The position numbers were made by a program, and so were the translations under genes. A DNA stretch of 40,843 bases from Candidatus Merdibacter merdigallinarum. GTDB taxonomy: Bacteria > Bacillota_I > Bacilli_A > Erysipelotrichales > Erysipelotrichaceae. Shown here piece by piece: positions 26,489 to 34,672 of the stretch. The notes under the pieces were generated by a model that worked only from the letters and a program-made list of their open reading frames with translations, made no database searches and was not told the origin of the DNA. Within the stretch, counting starts at the first letter, position 1; each line of letters starts with the position of its first letter. The stretch lies in the NCBI GenBank assembly GCA_019118705.1, contig DWYK01000004.1, positions 1-40,843 on the forward strand. Direction: 5' to 3'.

Positions 26489-27502
26489 CTATTCTTCCTG
26501 CTTGTAAAGATCTTCGATCGCCTTGCTCATGTATTCCATCAGGGCGACCACGCGGTTGTACTGCATCCGCGTCGGGCCGATGATCATCAGCTGCCCTTCC
26601 TCGTTGCCCGGCAAGTGGAACTTGCTGGAAACGACCGCCATGTCATCCACCTGGATCAGCTCATTGTCACCGCCGATCTCGATCGCGACATTGCCCTCGT
26701 GATTGGCCAGCTGTCGAAACAGCGAACTGTCTTCCAGCACCTTCATGACCTCGCGCAGCTTGTTGATATCGGAGAACTCCGGCTGATAGAGCATGTTGCT
26801 CTGTCCGCTGCAGTAGACCTTGTCGCTGGCAAACTTCATGAAAGCCGATACGAAGGCTTCAAAGAGCACCTCATGACGGGCGACCTGCGCCGCCAGCAGC
26901 GGCTCGATCTCCTGCATCTTTTCGACGACATCCTTGATCGGTGTTCCGCACAGCTTGTCGTTGAGCAGATCCGTACACGTCTTGAGATCCTTGACGCTCA
27001 CATCCGTATCGAAGTGAAACGTCTTGTTCTCCGTATGTCCGTGGTCCGTGATGAAGATCGCGACCGCGCTGCGGCTGGAGATCGGCACCAGCTGTATGTG
27101 CTGCAGCGTCTGATACTTGCTTTCAGGACCCAAGACGACCGATGTCAGATGTGTCATCTGTGAAAGGATGTCACAGCTTTTCCTGACGATCTCGTCCATG
27201 GAATAATGACGTTCGTTGAATACCTGCTGCAGTGAATGCTTGACCTCGTTGTCCAGCTCCTTCTCCATCAGATGTTCAACATAGAACCGATAGCCTTTGC
27301 GGCTGGGAATTCGTCCGCTGGAAGTATGGGTCTTTTCCAGCAGACCGACGTCCTCCAGTACGGCCATCTCATTGCGGATGGTTGCGCTGGAACAGTGGAA
27401 GTCCAGGAGGCTCATCAGCGTCTTGGAGCCGACCGGCTCAGCAGTTCGTGTAAACTCATCTACGATTGCCTTGAAGATGTCAATCTGCCGTTGTGTCAGC
27501 AT
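26489..27502 (-). CDS. hrcA: Heat-inducible repressor HrcA
   Basis: HrcA binds CIRCE operators and represses class I heat-shock genes, needing chaperonin help to fold. The 337-residue protein has the N-terminal winged helix (LTQRQIDIFKAIVDEF ... LDFHCSSATIRNEMAVLEDVGLLEKTHTSSGRIPS), then the GAF-like dimer domain. The ATG at 27502 is chosen with GGGAGTG ahead of it; the upstream GTG (27526) lies inside the CIRCE element. It is the first gene of the operon and thus autoregulated. No groESL lies in this window. Confidence 0.97.
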   Translation of the reverse strand: MLTQRQIDIFKAIVDEFTRTAEPVGSKTLMSLLDFHCSSATIRNEMAVLEDVGLLEKTHTSSGRIPSRKGYRFYVEHLMEKELDNEVKHSLQQVFNERHYSMDEIVRKSCDILSQMTHLTSVVLGPESKYQTLQHIQLVPISSRSAVAIFITDHGHTENKTFHFDTDVSVKDLKTCTDLLNDKLCGTPIKDVVEKMQEIEPLLAAQVARHEVLFEAFVSAFMKFASDKVYCSGQSNMLYQPEFSDINKLREVMKVLEDSSLFRQLANHEGNVAIEIGGDNELIQVDDMAVVSSKFHLPGNEEGQLMIIGPTRMQYNRVVALMEYMSKAIEDLYKQEE

Positions 27503-27519
27503 CACCGTCACTCCCTTCT

Positions 27520-27546
27520 CTAGCACTCATCCCTTACGTCTGCTAA
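27520..27546. promoter_or_regulatory. CIRCE element 1 (imperfect)
   Basis: CTAGCACTC-n9-GTCTGCTAA matches the CIRCE consensus TTAGCACTC-n9-GAGTGCTAA at 8 and 7 of 9 positions in the two arms. It begins just downstream of the -10 box and covers the transcription start. Confidence 0.8.
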
Positions 27547-27547
27547 C

Positions 27548-27576
27548 AGTATAGTCCGAATTTTTAGCACTGTCAA
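27548..27576 (-). promoter_or_regulatory. Promoter of hrcA-grpE-dnaK-dnaJ
   Basis: TTGACA (27571-27576) and TATACT (27548-27553) with a 17-base spacer on the minus strand, between and overlapping the two CIRCE operators. Confidence 0.9.
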
Positions 27577-27590
27577 CCCCTCAGTGCTAA
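27564..27590. promoter_or_regulatory. CIRCE element 2
   Basis: TTAGCACTG-n9-CAGTGCTAA is a perfect 9-bp inverted repeat and differs from the CIRCE consensus at one symmetric position per arm. It overlaps the -35 box. Confidence 0.9.
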
Positions 27591-27747
27591 AAAAATCATT
27601 TTCTCCGTTCTTTCTGCGACAGACCGGCCATCCGCTTCCGTTCTGCCCTCTTTTTTTCCTCAGACAGACAAAATAACGGAAAATTTTCAGCTGGGCCGCA
27701 GGAAATCCGTGCTCATCTTCGTGTATAGGGTGAAGGAGGGAAAACGT

Positions 27748-28422
27748 ATGAAAAAACAAATCGGTATCTGTCTGAGCACCATCATTCTTCTGCTGTGTGG
27801 ATGTGCGGGAAACAGCGAGGAGAACACCCTCACTGCCGCCACACTGTCCTGTGAACAGGACTGGGTCGATACCGGGGAACCGCTCGAGATCCGCTATGCG
27901 ACCGAACCGGCGGATGCCCCGCTGACAAAAGACTCTTTTTCGCTGAGCGGCGGTGCGATCACGCTGCAGGAAGGCAGTGCATGGTTCTCCAGTGAGGAAC
28001 CGGGCACTTATGCGATCACTCTAAGCGAAGGCGATGTCCGAAGCAACACGCTGACGATCTCGGTGCGCGCACCAGAGGAACAAAGCGAGGGGACCGCAAC
28101 GGAAGGCGCTTTGCCGGCAACAGACGAGGAGACAACGCCGCACAACGCTCCTATGCGGGTCGACGACCTGCTGAAACAGGCCTCCGCTTACGCCGGCAGC
28201 GGCGTACAGGTATGGGTCCAGGGCGATCTGCCACAGTCCCCCATCACTGATGAGAACGGCGAACTGCAGATGGTCCTCTGGAATGACGATCACTCCCGCT
28301 ATCTCATTCTGAAAGGAGAGATCAAGACGGGCGGCTGCCGTGCCGCGATCATTGGTACGATGGAGAGCGATGCACAGGGACGCTACGTCATCTACGTTGA
28401 CAATATCAAAGCGATGGATTAA
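27748..28422 (+). CDS. Putative lipoprotein with C-terminal OB-like domain
   Basis: The 224-residue product has a lipoprotein signal peptide (KKQIGICLSTIILLLCGCAG, lipid Cys near residue 19). A beta-rich domain of about 90 residues follows, then a low-complexity acidic linker (EEQSEGTATEGALPATDEE), then a C-terminal beta domain (VQVWVQGDLPQSPI ... YVIYVDNIKAMD) that looks like an OB fold. No specific family is recognised. AAGGAGGG lies 7 bases before the ATG at 27748. An ECF sigma factor gene starts 29 bases downstream on the same strand, which suggests joint expression and perhaps an envelope-stress role. Confidence 0.75.
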   Translation: MKKQIGICLSTIILLLCGCAGNSEENTLTAATLSCEQDWVDTGEPLEIRYATEPADAPLTKDSFSLSGGAITLQEGSAWFSSEEPGTYAITLSEGDVRSNTLTISVRAPEEQSEGTATEGALPATDEETTPHNAPMRVDDLLKQASAYAGSGVQVWVQGDLPQSPITDENGELQMVLWNDDHSRYLILKGEIKTGGCRAAIIGTMESDAQGRYVIYVDNIKAMD

Positions 28423-28451
28423 ATTTACCTTGAAAGAAGGGAATCCATTTG

Positions 28452-28925
28452 ATGTCACAACAGGAAATCGAAAGAGTCGTGGAGCGATACAGCGACTCTT
28501 TGTTGCGTCTGGCCATGCATCATGTACAGGAGCAGGCACAGGCACAGGATATCGTGCAGGACGTGTTTCTCAAATACATGAAGCACACGACCGCATTTAC
28601 TGATGAGGCGCACGAAAAGGCATGGCTGTATCGCGTCACGATCAATGCGTGCAACAGCTATCACCGGCACTGGTGGCAAAAGATGCGCAGCGCCATGCCA
28701 TTGTCGCTGCCACAGCCCCCAGAGCAGGAAAACAGCCTGCTGGCGGAGATCCGCACACTGCCGAAGGGACAGCGAAACGCGATCTATCTCTTTTATTATG
28801 AAGAGATGAGCATCCGCGAGATCGCGCAGCTGCTTCATGCGAAGGAAGGAACCGTTTCCTCCTGGCTGTCCAGAGGCCGCGCTGCGCTCAGAGCACAGCT
28901 TGAGAAAGGAGAAGATACAAGATGA
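28452..28925 (+). CDS. ECF-type RNA polymerase sigma factor
   Basis: A 157-residue sigma-70 family protein with only regions 2 and 4. Region 2 runs from about residue 10 to 75 (RYSDSLLRLAMHHVQEQAQAQDIVQDVFLKYMKH, AWLYRVTINACNSYHR). Region 4 is near 95-150 (LPKGQRNAIYLFYYEEMSIREIAQLLHAKEGTVSSWLSRGRAALRAQL) with a clear helix-turn-helix. ECF factors direct RNA polymerase to a small regulon and are usually held by a membrane anti-sigma factor. Its stop codon overlaps the next gene by 4 bases (ATGA). The ATG at 28452 is chosen over a TTG just upstream, with AAGGGA ahead. Target promoters are unknown. Confidence 0.92.
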   Translation: MSQQEIERVVERYSDSLLRLAMHHVQEQAQAQDIVQDVFLKYMKHTTAFTDEAHEKAWLYRVTINACNSYHRHWWQKMRSAMPLSLPQPPEQENSLLAEIRTLPKGQRNAIYLFYYEEMSIREIAQLLHAKEGTVSSWLSRGRAALRAQLEKGEDTR

Positions 28926-30031
28926 ACGAACGCTACCGACAGGAAGTCGGCCGGATCCAGGCATCCGACACGTTCAAGCAGCAGCTGAAAGATGCGATGT
29001 CACGACAGAAGCGCGGATCCTTTCGCTTTCCTTATCTGAAGGCAGCCCTTTGTACGGCACTGGGCCTGCTGCTCCTGTGTGCGATCACGTTGTCCGTGCC
29101 CGGCTTCTTCGAGGCACCGTTGCCGATGCTGAAGATCGACCGACAGGAAACCGACCGTTCCCACAACCTGGGAACGGTCGGCACCCTTGGAAACAACGCA
29201 GAAGAGCTGGCACACAATGTGCCCTATATGCCTCAGGAAGGGGATGTCCTGCCGGTCTATGAAAACCCCTGGAGCGAAGAGAGCCCTTATCTGAGCGAAT
29301 CCGATGATGCGGAACTGCTCCCGCTGCTGGAAACGTTTGCGAAACGGTTTCTGTTAGACGAGTACCAGATCGCGCATCTTCATGAACAGCTCTCCACCGG
29401 CATGCTCAACTCCAATATTTATCTGCAGGCGGACATCGGAAGGCTCATCCTCTCTTCCAGGGACAGCGCCTATCTGCTCCTGTCCGATCCGCAGGCTTAC
29501 GATCTCAACGGCGACAGCCAGGCGGAAGTCATCGCCAAGACCGAACAGTTTCTGAAAGAATATCCGCTGGTCGACCCCGATGAAGCATACATCGATGTCT
29601 CGCTGACCGCGCACACGCCAAACGCCAACCGCTGGCAGATCCGCATCAGCCGACAGCAGGATGACCCGAAAGAAACGCTCATCGAGCAGCAGCTGAACGC
29701 CTTTCAGCTGACGCTCGATCCACAGGGGCATCTGGCAAGCATTTCCTGCATCGCTGTCGATACCGCTCAGCCCCTGGGCGAGTATCCGCTCAAGAGCCGA
29801 CAGGAAGCGCTGCAGGAACTCTATGATGGAACATGCTCCCCTTCCAGTCCTGCCATCGCAAAGGATGCGCAGATCGCTTACACGGAGGTCGTCTATGGCC
29901 GCTACCTCAGCGATGCCTACGACATGCCTTACTATAAGTTCTATGTGCTGCAAAAGATGGGAGAAAGCTCAAGCTATGTTCCCTATTATGTCATCGCTGT
30001 CGATGAGGAGTGGATCCAGATGGAGGAATGA
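28922..30031 (+). CDS. Single-pass membrane protein, probable anti-sigma factor
   Basis: The 369-residue protein has a cytosolic N-terminus of about 38 residues, one membrane helix (about 40-60) and a large extracellular domain of about 300 residues with no family I recognise. Overlap with the ECF sigma gene (ATGA) and this topology match an anti-sigma factor. The cytosolic part is short and lacks the HxxxCxxC zinc motif of common anti-sigma domains, so that call is inferred from context. The extracellular domain could sense a wall or envelope signal, perhaps with the lipoprotein encoded upstream. A bidirectional terminator follows. Confidence 0.7.
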   Translation: MNERYRQEVGRIQASDTFKQQLKDAMSRQKRGSFRFPYLKAALCTALGLLLLCAITLSVPGFFEAPLPMLKIDRQETDRSHNLGTVGTLGNNAEELAHNVPYMPQEGDVLPVYENPWSEESPYLSESDDAELLPLLETFAKRFLLDEYQIAHLHEQLSTGMLNSNIYLQADIGRLILSSRDSAYLLLSDPQAYDLNGDSQAEVIAKTEQFLKEYPLVDPDEAYIDVSLTAHTPNANRWQIRISRQQDDPKETLIEQQLNAFQLTLDPQGHLASISCIAVDTAQPLGEYPLKSRQEALQELYDGTCSPSSPAIAKDAQIAYTEVVYGRYLSDAYDMPYYKFYVLQKMGESSSYVPYYVIAVDEEWIQMEE

Positions 30032-30079
30032 AGACAGCGTCTTTTTACAGTGATCCGATTCTGGCATCCACGCCAAAAC

Positions 30080-30128
30080 AAAAAACATTCGTTTTCTTCG
30101 TCAAGTGCGAAAAGAACGAATGTTTTTT
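30080..30128. terminator. Bidirectional terminator between convergent genes
   Basis: ACATTCGTT...AACGAATGT arms with an A-run before and a T-run after. It serves the sigma/anti-sigma transcript and the minus-strand P-type ATPase. Confidence 0.85.
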
Positions 30129-30144
30129 TATCGGTTCGATCCGA

Positions 30145-32430
30145 TCAGCGCTGCTTTGGCTTTCGTCCGTTTGCGAACAGCACATACAGGATGATGCTGA
30201 CGAGCAGGGCGATCACAAAGGTGAGCGGAAACAGCGAAGGTACCGCCTCCAGCTGTGTCAGGTGCAGCAGTCTTGGAAAGAGTGCGACCGCCGCCGCAAA
30301 ACCGACGACCATGCACACACAGACGATGACCCGCAGAAGATTCAGCGGGATCAGCGAACGGATCACGGCCAGCATCGAGAGGATGGCAACGACGAAATAC
30401 AGCGTATTCTGCCAGTCTCCCTTTGGGCTGTACGCCATCAGAACGAACATGCTGACGACGACCGCCGCCGCAAAAGGGAAGGCACGGCGCATGACCGTCG
30501 GCAGGAAGCGGCCGCTGACCTTTGCCGGGTCCGGCTCCAGCATCGTCGCAAACGATGGCCAGGCCTCGATCATAAAGTCGATGAGCGTCACCTGGATCGG
30601 GATGAACGGGAACGGCATGTTCATCAGCACGCAGATGAGCGACACCGCGACCGAGTACAGCGTCTTGATGAAGAAGATGCCGGCAACACGGGTCACATTG
30701 TTGACGACCCGTCTGCCCTCCAGCAGCACCGAAGGCAGTGAGGAGAAGTCCGACTCCAGCAGGACGACCTGCGACATCTGCTTGACCGCATCGCTGCCGG
30801 CCGCAACGGCAATGCTGCAGTCCGCCTGCTGCAGCGCCAGCAGGTCATTGACACCGTCTCCCGTCATCGCAACGGTATGCCCGCTCTTCTGCAGCATCGT
30901 CACGATCTGTTTCTTCTGCTTTGGCGTCACCCGGCCAAAGACCGCATGTGTGTTGACGAATTCCTCATCGAGGTCTTCCTCGCGGACATCGCTCATGTCC
31001 ACACAGCTCTGATAGTCCTGAAAACCGGCCTTGCGGGCGATCGCGGAGACCGCCTTGACATGATCGCCGGAGATGATCTTGATGTCCACGCCTTCTTTTC
31101 GGAAATAGTCCAACGTCTGATCGACGTCCTTGCGCAGGACGTCGCTGAGCACGATCGCAAACAGCCCCTGTGCTTCCAGTCGGCCTTCCTTGTCCGGCAG
31201 TTCGTCGCACTTGGCCAGGATCAGGATCCGGCTCCCTTTCTCCATCTCCTCTTCCAGCTGCCGTGGCAGCGTCGTCAGCAGACGGTCCGGCGCCCCCAGC
31301 ACCAGACAGCCATAACCGTCAAAGCGCATGGCGCCCCACTTGCGCGCAGAGGAGAACGCGATCTTTGCGTCTGGTCCATGTGTATCCTTCGGCGTAAAAT
31401 GACGGCAGAGCGCCTGATACGTCTCATTATTATCATCGCTGTAATGCAGATAGGAGGCCCAGTATTCCATATCCGTCTCTGTATGCGGAGCCAGGTCGAT
31501 CACCTGTTCCACCGTCATCTTTCCGGTCGTGATCGTACCGGTCTTATCCAGACAGAGCGTATCGACATAGGCCAGCGATTCCAGCGAATACAGATTCTGC
31601 ACCAACACCTTCTTCTTTGCCAGCTTTGCCGTACCGGCGGCCAGGCTCACGCTGATGAGCAGCACCAGCCCTTTTGGCAGCATGCCCAGCAGTCCGGCCG
31701 CACTGCCGACGATCGCATCGTAAAGCGTGTTGTGACGAAGCAGGATCGCTTCCAGAAACAGTGCGATGCCCAGCGGGATGATCAGCACCGTCGTCACACG
31801 GGTCACCTTGCGCATCGCGTCCAGCAGCTGTGAATGCAGGCCGCTGCCGCTGCGCACCTCCGCAGTCACCTTGGAAACATAATTCGCCGCTCCGACATGC
31901 TCGACACGCACGAAGCATTTACCTGAGATGATGCTGCTGCCGGAGAGCAGATGATCGCCGACGCTCTTGTTGATCGGATCGGATTCTCCGGTCAGCAGTG
32001 ACTCATTGACCTCGCTTTCTCCTTCGATGATCACGCTGTCACAGCAGATCTGCTGTCCGCTGTCCAGGATCATGACATCATCCTGTACGACCTGTTCCAC
32101 CGGGATCTGCACCTCCTGCCCGTCCCGGATCACCGTTGCTTTGGGAACGATCAGCAAAGACAGTTCATCCACCAGCTTCTTCGCATGCAGCTCCTGTGCG
32201 ATCCCGATGACGAGATTGAGCAGGATGATCGCGATGAACAGCAGATTCGACCATGCACCGACCAGCGCCAGTGCGATGGCGATCAGAAAGTTCAGCAGGT
32301 TGAACAGCGTGCAGATGTTCTCCTTGAAGATCTGCCCGTTCGTCTTGGAAGCAGAAGGCGGCAGTGTGTTCTGCAGCCCTTTGGCAATGCGTTCCTCTAT
32401 CTGCTTTTGACTTAATCCATGCGGACTCAT
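30145..32430 (-). CDS. Cation-transporting P-type ATPase (CtpE-like)
   Basis: A 761-residue P-type ATPase with no heavy-metal domain or CPC motif. TGES loop: SLLTGESDPINK. Phosphorylation site DKTGTIT has its Asp at residue 295, and the hinge is AMTGDGVNDLLAL. Ten or so membrane helices are expected. It resembles the CtpE group, where calcium uptake has been reported for the mycobacterial member. The helix-4 motif reads LPKGL (residues 251-255) instead of the PEGL of calcium pumps. The start at 32430 has AAAGGAGAGAGG ahead; the 27 upstream codons are not needed. It stands alone. The transported ion is uncertain. Confidence 0.88.
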   Translation of the reverse strand: MSPHGLSQKQIEERIAKGLQNTLPPSASKTNGQIFKENICTLFNLLNFLIAIALALVGAWSNLLFIAIILLNLVIGIAQELHAKKLVDELSLLIVPKATVIRDGQEVQIPVEQVVQDDVMILDSGQQICCDSVIIEGESEVNESLLTGESDPINKSVGDHLLSGSSIISGKCFVRVEHVGAANYVSKVTAEVRSGSGLHSQLLDAMRKVTRVTTVLIIPLGIALFLEAILLRHNTLYDAIVGSAAGLLGMLPKGLVLLISVSLAAGTAKLAKKKVLVQNLYSLESLAYVDTLCLDKTGTITTGKMTVEQVIDLAPHTETDMEYWASYLHYSDDNNETYQALCRHFTPKDTHGPDAKIAFSSARKWGAMRFDGYGCLVLGAPDRLLTTLPRQLEEEMEKGSRILILAKCDELPDKEGRLEAQGLFAIVLSDVLRKDVDQTLDYFRKEGVDIKIISGDHVKAVSAIARKAGFQDYQSCVDMSDVREEDLDEEFVNTHAVFGRVTPKQKKQIVTMLQKSGHTVAMTGDGVNDLLALQQADCSIAVAAGSDAVKQMSQVVLLESDFSSLPSVLLEGRRVVNNVTRVAGIFFIKTLYSVAVSLICVLMNMPFPFIPIQVTLIDFMIEAWPSFATMLEPDPAKVSGRFLPTVMRRAFPFAAAVVVSMFVLMAYSPKGDWQNTLYFVVAILSMLAVIRSLIPLNLLRVIVCVCMVVGFAAAVALFPRLLHLTQLEAVPSLFPLTFVIALLVSIILYVLFANGRKPKQR

Positions 32431-32599
32431 GTACCTCTCTCCTTTTTCGCGCTCTGTTCTTCCGGTTGAAGAAAGCGCCCTGTAACGTTCCCACCTTATC
32501 ACATCCGCCATATGCCGTCAACAAACCGCGAAAATTTCCGTTCACTTTTTTACCTGTACCTCACATTGAAAATGCCCCCACAGACCAGACAGGATGCGC

Positions 32600-32605
32600 T
32601 ATAAT
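32600..32605 (+). promoter_or_regulatory. -10 box of pgeF
   Basis: TATAAT 20 bases before the start codon. No convincing -35 box at 16-18 bases. Confidence 0.4.
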
Positions 32606-32625
32606 AAGGGCTGAGGTGACGACAA

Positions 32626-33384
32626 ATGAAACTTCTGACGCTCTGTGATGACGCACAGCTGTTCGCGGCGTGTACGCTTCGCGACCCGTCCGATCCGCTG
32701 GAAGGATCCACTGCGCTCCACACCACGCATGATCAAACGGCGGTCATGCAAAACCGCCAGGCACTGAGCCATCACCTGGGCATTCCTTTGACGGACTGGT
32801 GCCTGAGCGCTCAGACGCACAGCGCACATGCATATCACGTAAGACCTGCGGACCGCGGCCGCGGCGCCTGTTCCATGCACGATGCCATCGCAGACTGCGA
32901 TGCGCTCTACACCGAGGAACGCCGACTGCTCATCGGCGTCTTTACCGCCGACTGTGTGCCTTTGCTCTGCCATGATCCCCACAGCGGCATCATCGCCGCC
33001 ATTCACAGCGGATGGCCCGGCACCGTCAAACAGATCACGCACCATACGCTGCGCACGCTCCTTGCCCAGGGCTTACAGCCGGCAAGCACCCGGGTGTGGA
33101 TCGGTCCCTGCATCCATACGGCATCGTTTCAGATCCGTCAGGATGTGATCGATCAGATCCGCGCGCTCCCGTTCGATACAGCGCCCTACCTGCACGTTCA
33201 GGCAGACGGCAGCGCCCTCTGTGACAACGTCGGTCTCAATGTGCACATGTTACAGGAACAGGGCATCCCACGGGACAACATCCACATCTGCGCACTGGAC
33301 ACTTGCGCCGAGCGTACCCGATGCTTCTCTTACCGCAGAGATCACACCACCCAGCGCCATCTGACCTTTCTCTATCGCAAATAG
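32626..33384 (+). CDS. pgeF: Peptidoglycan-editing factor PgeF / YfiH family (laccase-domain) protein
   Basis: A 252-residue protein of the YfiH family, a zinc- or copper-binding fold long annotated as polyphenol oxidase or laccase. Members have been shown to act on purine nucleosides (phosphorylase/deaminase activity), and E. coli PgeF edits peptidoglycan precursors. The metal-site elements are present: QTHSAHA, GVFTADCVPLLCHD, AAIHSGWPGTVKQI and WIGPCI. GAGGTGAC lies 6 bases before the ATG. It is a single-gene unit. The family is certain; which reaction matters here is not. Confidence 0.92.
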   Translation: MKLLTLCDDAQLFAACTLRDPSDPLEGSTALHTTHDQTAVMQNRQALSHHLGIPLTDWCLSAQTHSAHAYHVRPADRGRGACSMHDAIADCDALYTEERRLLIGVFTADCVPLLCHDPHSGIIAAIHSGWPGTVKQITHHTLRTLLAQGLQPASTRVWIGPCIHTASFQIRQDVIDQIRALPFDTAPYLHVQADGSALCDNVGLNVHMLQEQGIPRDNIHICALDTCAERTRCFSYRRDHTTQRHLTFLYRK

Positions 33385-33417
33385 AGGGCATCGCCGACGA
33401 TGCCCTCTATTATTTGT
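33379..33417. terminator. Bidirectional terminator between pgeF and proA
   Basis: A 14-bp perfect stem (AATAGAGGGCATCG) around CCGA, overlapping the pgeF stop and ending just before the proA stop. The T-run is short on both sides. Confidence 0.8.
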
Positions 33418-33420
33418 CCG

Positions 33421-34668
33421 TTATTCTCGAATCGTTCCGTTTCCATAGACCTGATATTTGTACGTGGTCAGCTCCCGCAGCCCCATCGGTCCGCGGGCGT
33501 GCAGCTTCTGTGTGGAGATGCCGATCTCCGCACCAAAGCCAAACTCCTCGCCATCCGAAAACCGGGTGGACGCATTGGCGTAGACCACCGCCGCATCAAC
33601 ACCGTTCATAAAGGCTTCGATCGCCTGCGGATCATTGCTCAGGATCGCATCGGAGTGCATCGTATGATGCGCATTGATGTGTGTGATGGCCTCCTCCAGG
33701 CTCTCCACACACTTGATGGAGATCTCCAGATCCAGATACTCCCTGGCATAATCCTGCTCGCTCGCCAAAAGCACATCCGCATCATAGCTGCAGATGACGG
33801 CGTCCCCGTGCACCTTCACGCCATGTGCCTTCAGCGCCGCAAGGATGCCCGGTACAAGATCCAGCCGGTCCCGGTGGATCAGCAGGCTCTCTGCCGCATT
33901 GCAGACACTGACCCGCTGACATTTCGCATTGATCAGGATCGGCAGCACCTCATCCGCGTCGACGTTTCGGTCGATGTAAAGGATGCAGTTGCCACTGCCG
34001 GTCTCGATGATCGGAACGCTGGCGTTTTCCACGCAGTGGGCGATCAGTTTTGCACTTCCCCGCGGGATCAGCAGATCGAGACAGTCGTTCATCCGCATGA
34101 ACGCATCCGCCGCCGCATGACTGCCGTCCTGCACCAGAGCAATGCAGTTTTCATCGATCCCGCACTGCCGCAGCGCCTCTCGCATCCAGTGACACAGCAT
34201 CCGATTGGTCGCCAGCGTTTCCCGGCTGCCGCGCAGATAGCAGACATTGCCGCTCTTCAGGCAAAGCGCAGCCGCATCCACGCTGACGTTGGGACGCGCT
34301 TCATAAATGATGCCGATCACGCCGATCGGGACGCTGCGCTTGATAAAATGCAGCTCTCCGCGATCCCACTCCTCCAGGATCCGCCCGCAGGGATCTTCCA
34401 GCGCCGCCACCTGGCGCACGCCTGCGCAGATGTTGTTCAGCCGTTGTTCATCCAGGGCGAGCCGGTCGATGAACGAATCGCTTCGACCCGCTGCGCGCGC
34501 CTGTTCCACATCCTGCCGGTTTGCCTCCAGGATCGCTTCCCGCGCATCCCACAGCACCGCTGCCATCCGTTCCAGCGCCGCATCCTTCTTCTCTGTGCAC
34601 AGCTGGGCCAGCGCATAGCTCGCCTGTTTACAGCGAAGCCCCTGTGCTCTCATCTCATGAACATCCAT
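33421..34668 (-). CDS. proA: Glutamate-5-semialdehyde dehydrogenase (gamma-glutamyl phosphate reductase)
   Basis: ProA reduces glutamyl 5-phosphate with NADPH to the semialdehyde that cyclises toward proline. The 415-residue length is normal. The aldehyde-dehydrogenase fold shows PIGVIGIIYEARPNVSVDAAALCLKSGN, IPRGSAKLI, IETGSGNCILYIDR and the catalytic cysteine in KCQRVSVCNAAESLLIH. Near the end is ARGPMGLRELTTYKYQVYGNG, a ProA mark. The start at 34668 is fixed by GGAGGTG, which includes the proB stop codon, so translation is coupled to proB with a 4-base gap. proC is not in the window. Confidence 0.97.
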   Translation of the reverse strand: MDVHEMRAQGLRCKQASYALAQLCTEKKDAALERMAAVLWDAREAILEANRQDVEQARAAGRSDSFIDRLALDEQRLNNICAGVRQVAALEDPCGRILEEWDRGELHFIKRSVPIGVIGIIYEARPNVSVDAAALCLKSGNVCYLRGSRETLATNRMLCHWMREALRQCGIDENCIALVQDGSHAAADAFMRMNDCLDLLIPRGSAKLIAHCVENASVPIIETGSGNCILYIDRNVDADEVLPILINAKCQRVSVCNAAESLLIHRDRLDLVPGILAALKAHGVKVHGDAVICSYDADVLLASEQDYAREYLDLEISIKCVESLEEAITHINAHHTMHSDAILSNDPQAIEAFMNGVDAAVVYANASTRFSDGEEFGFGAEIGISTQKLHARGPMGLRELTTYKYQVYGNGTIRE

Positions 34669-34672
34669 CCGA

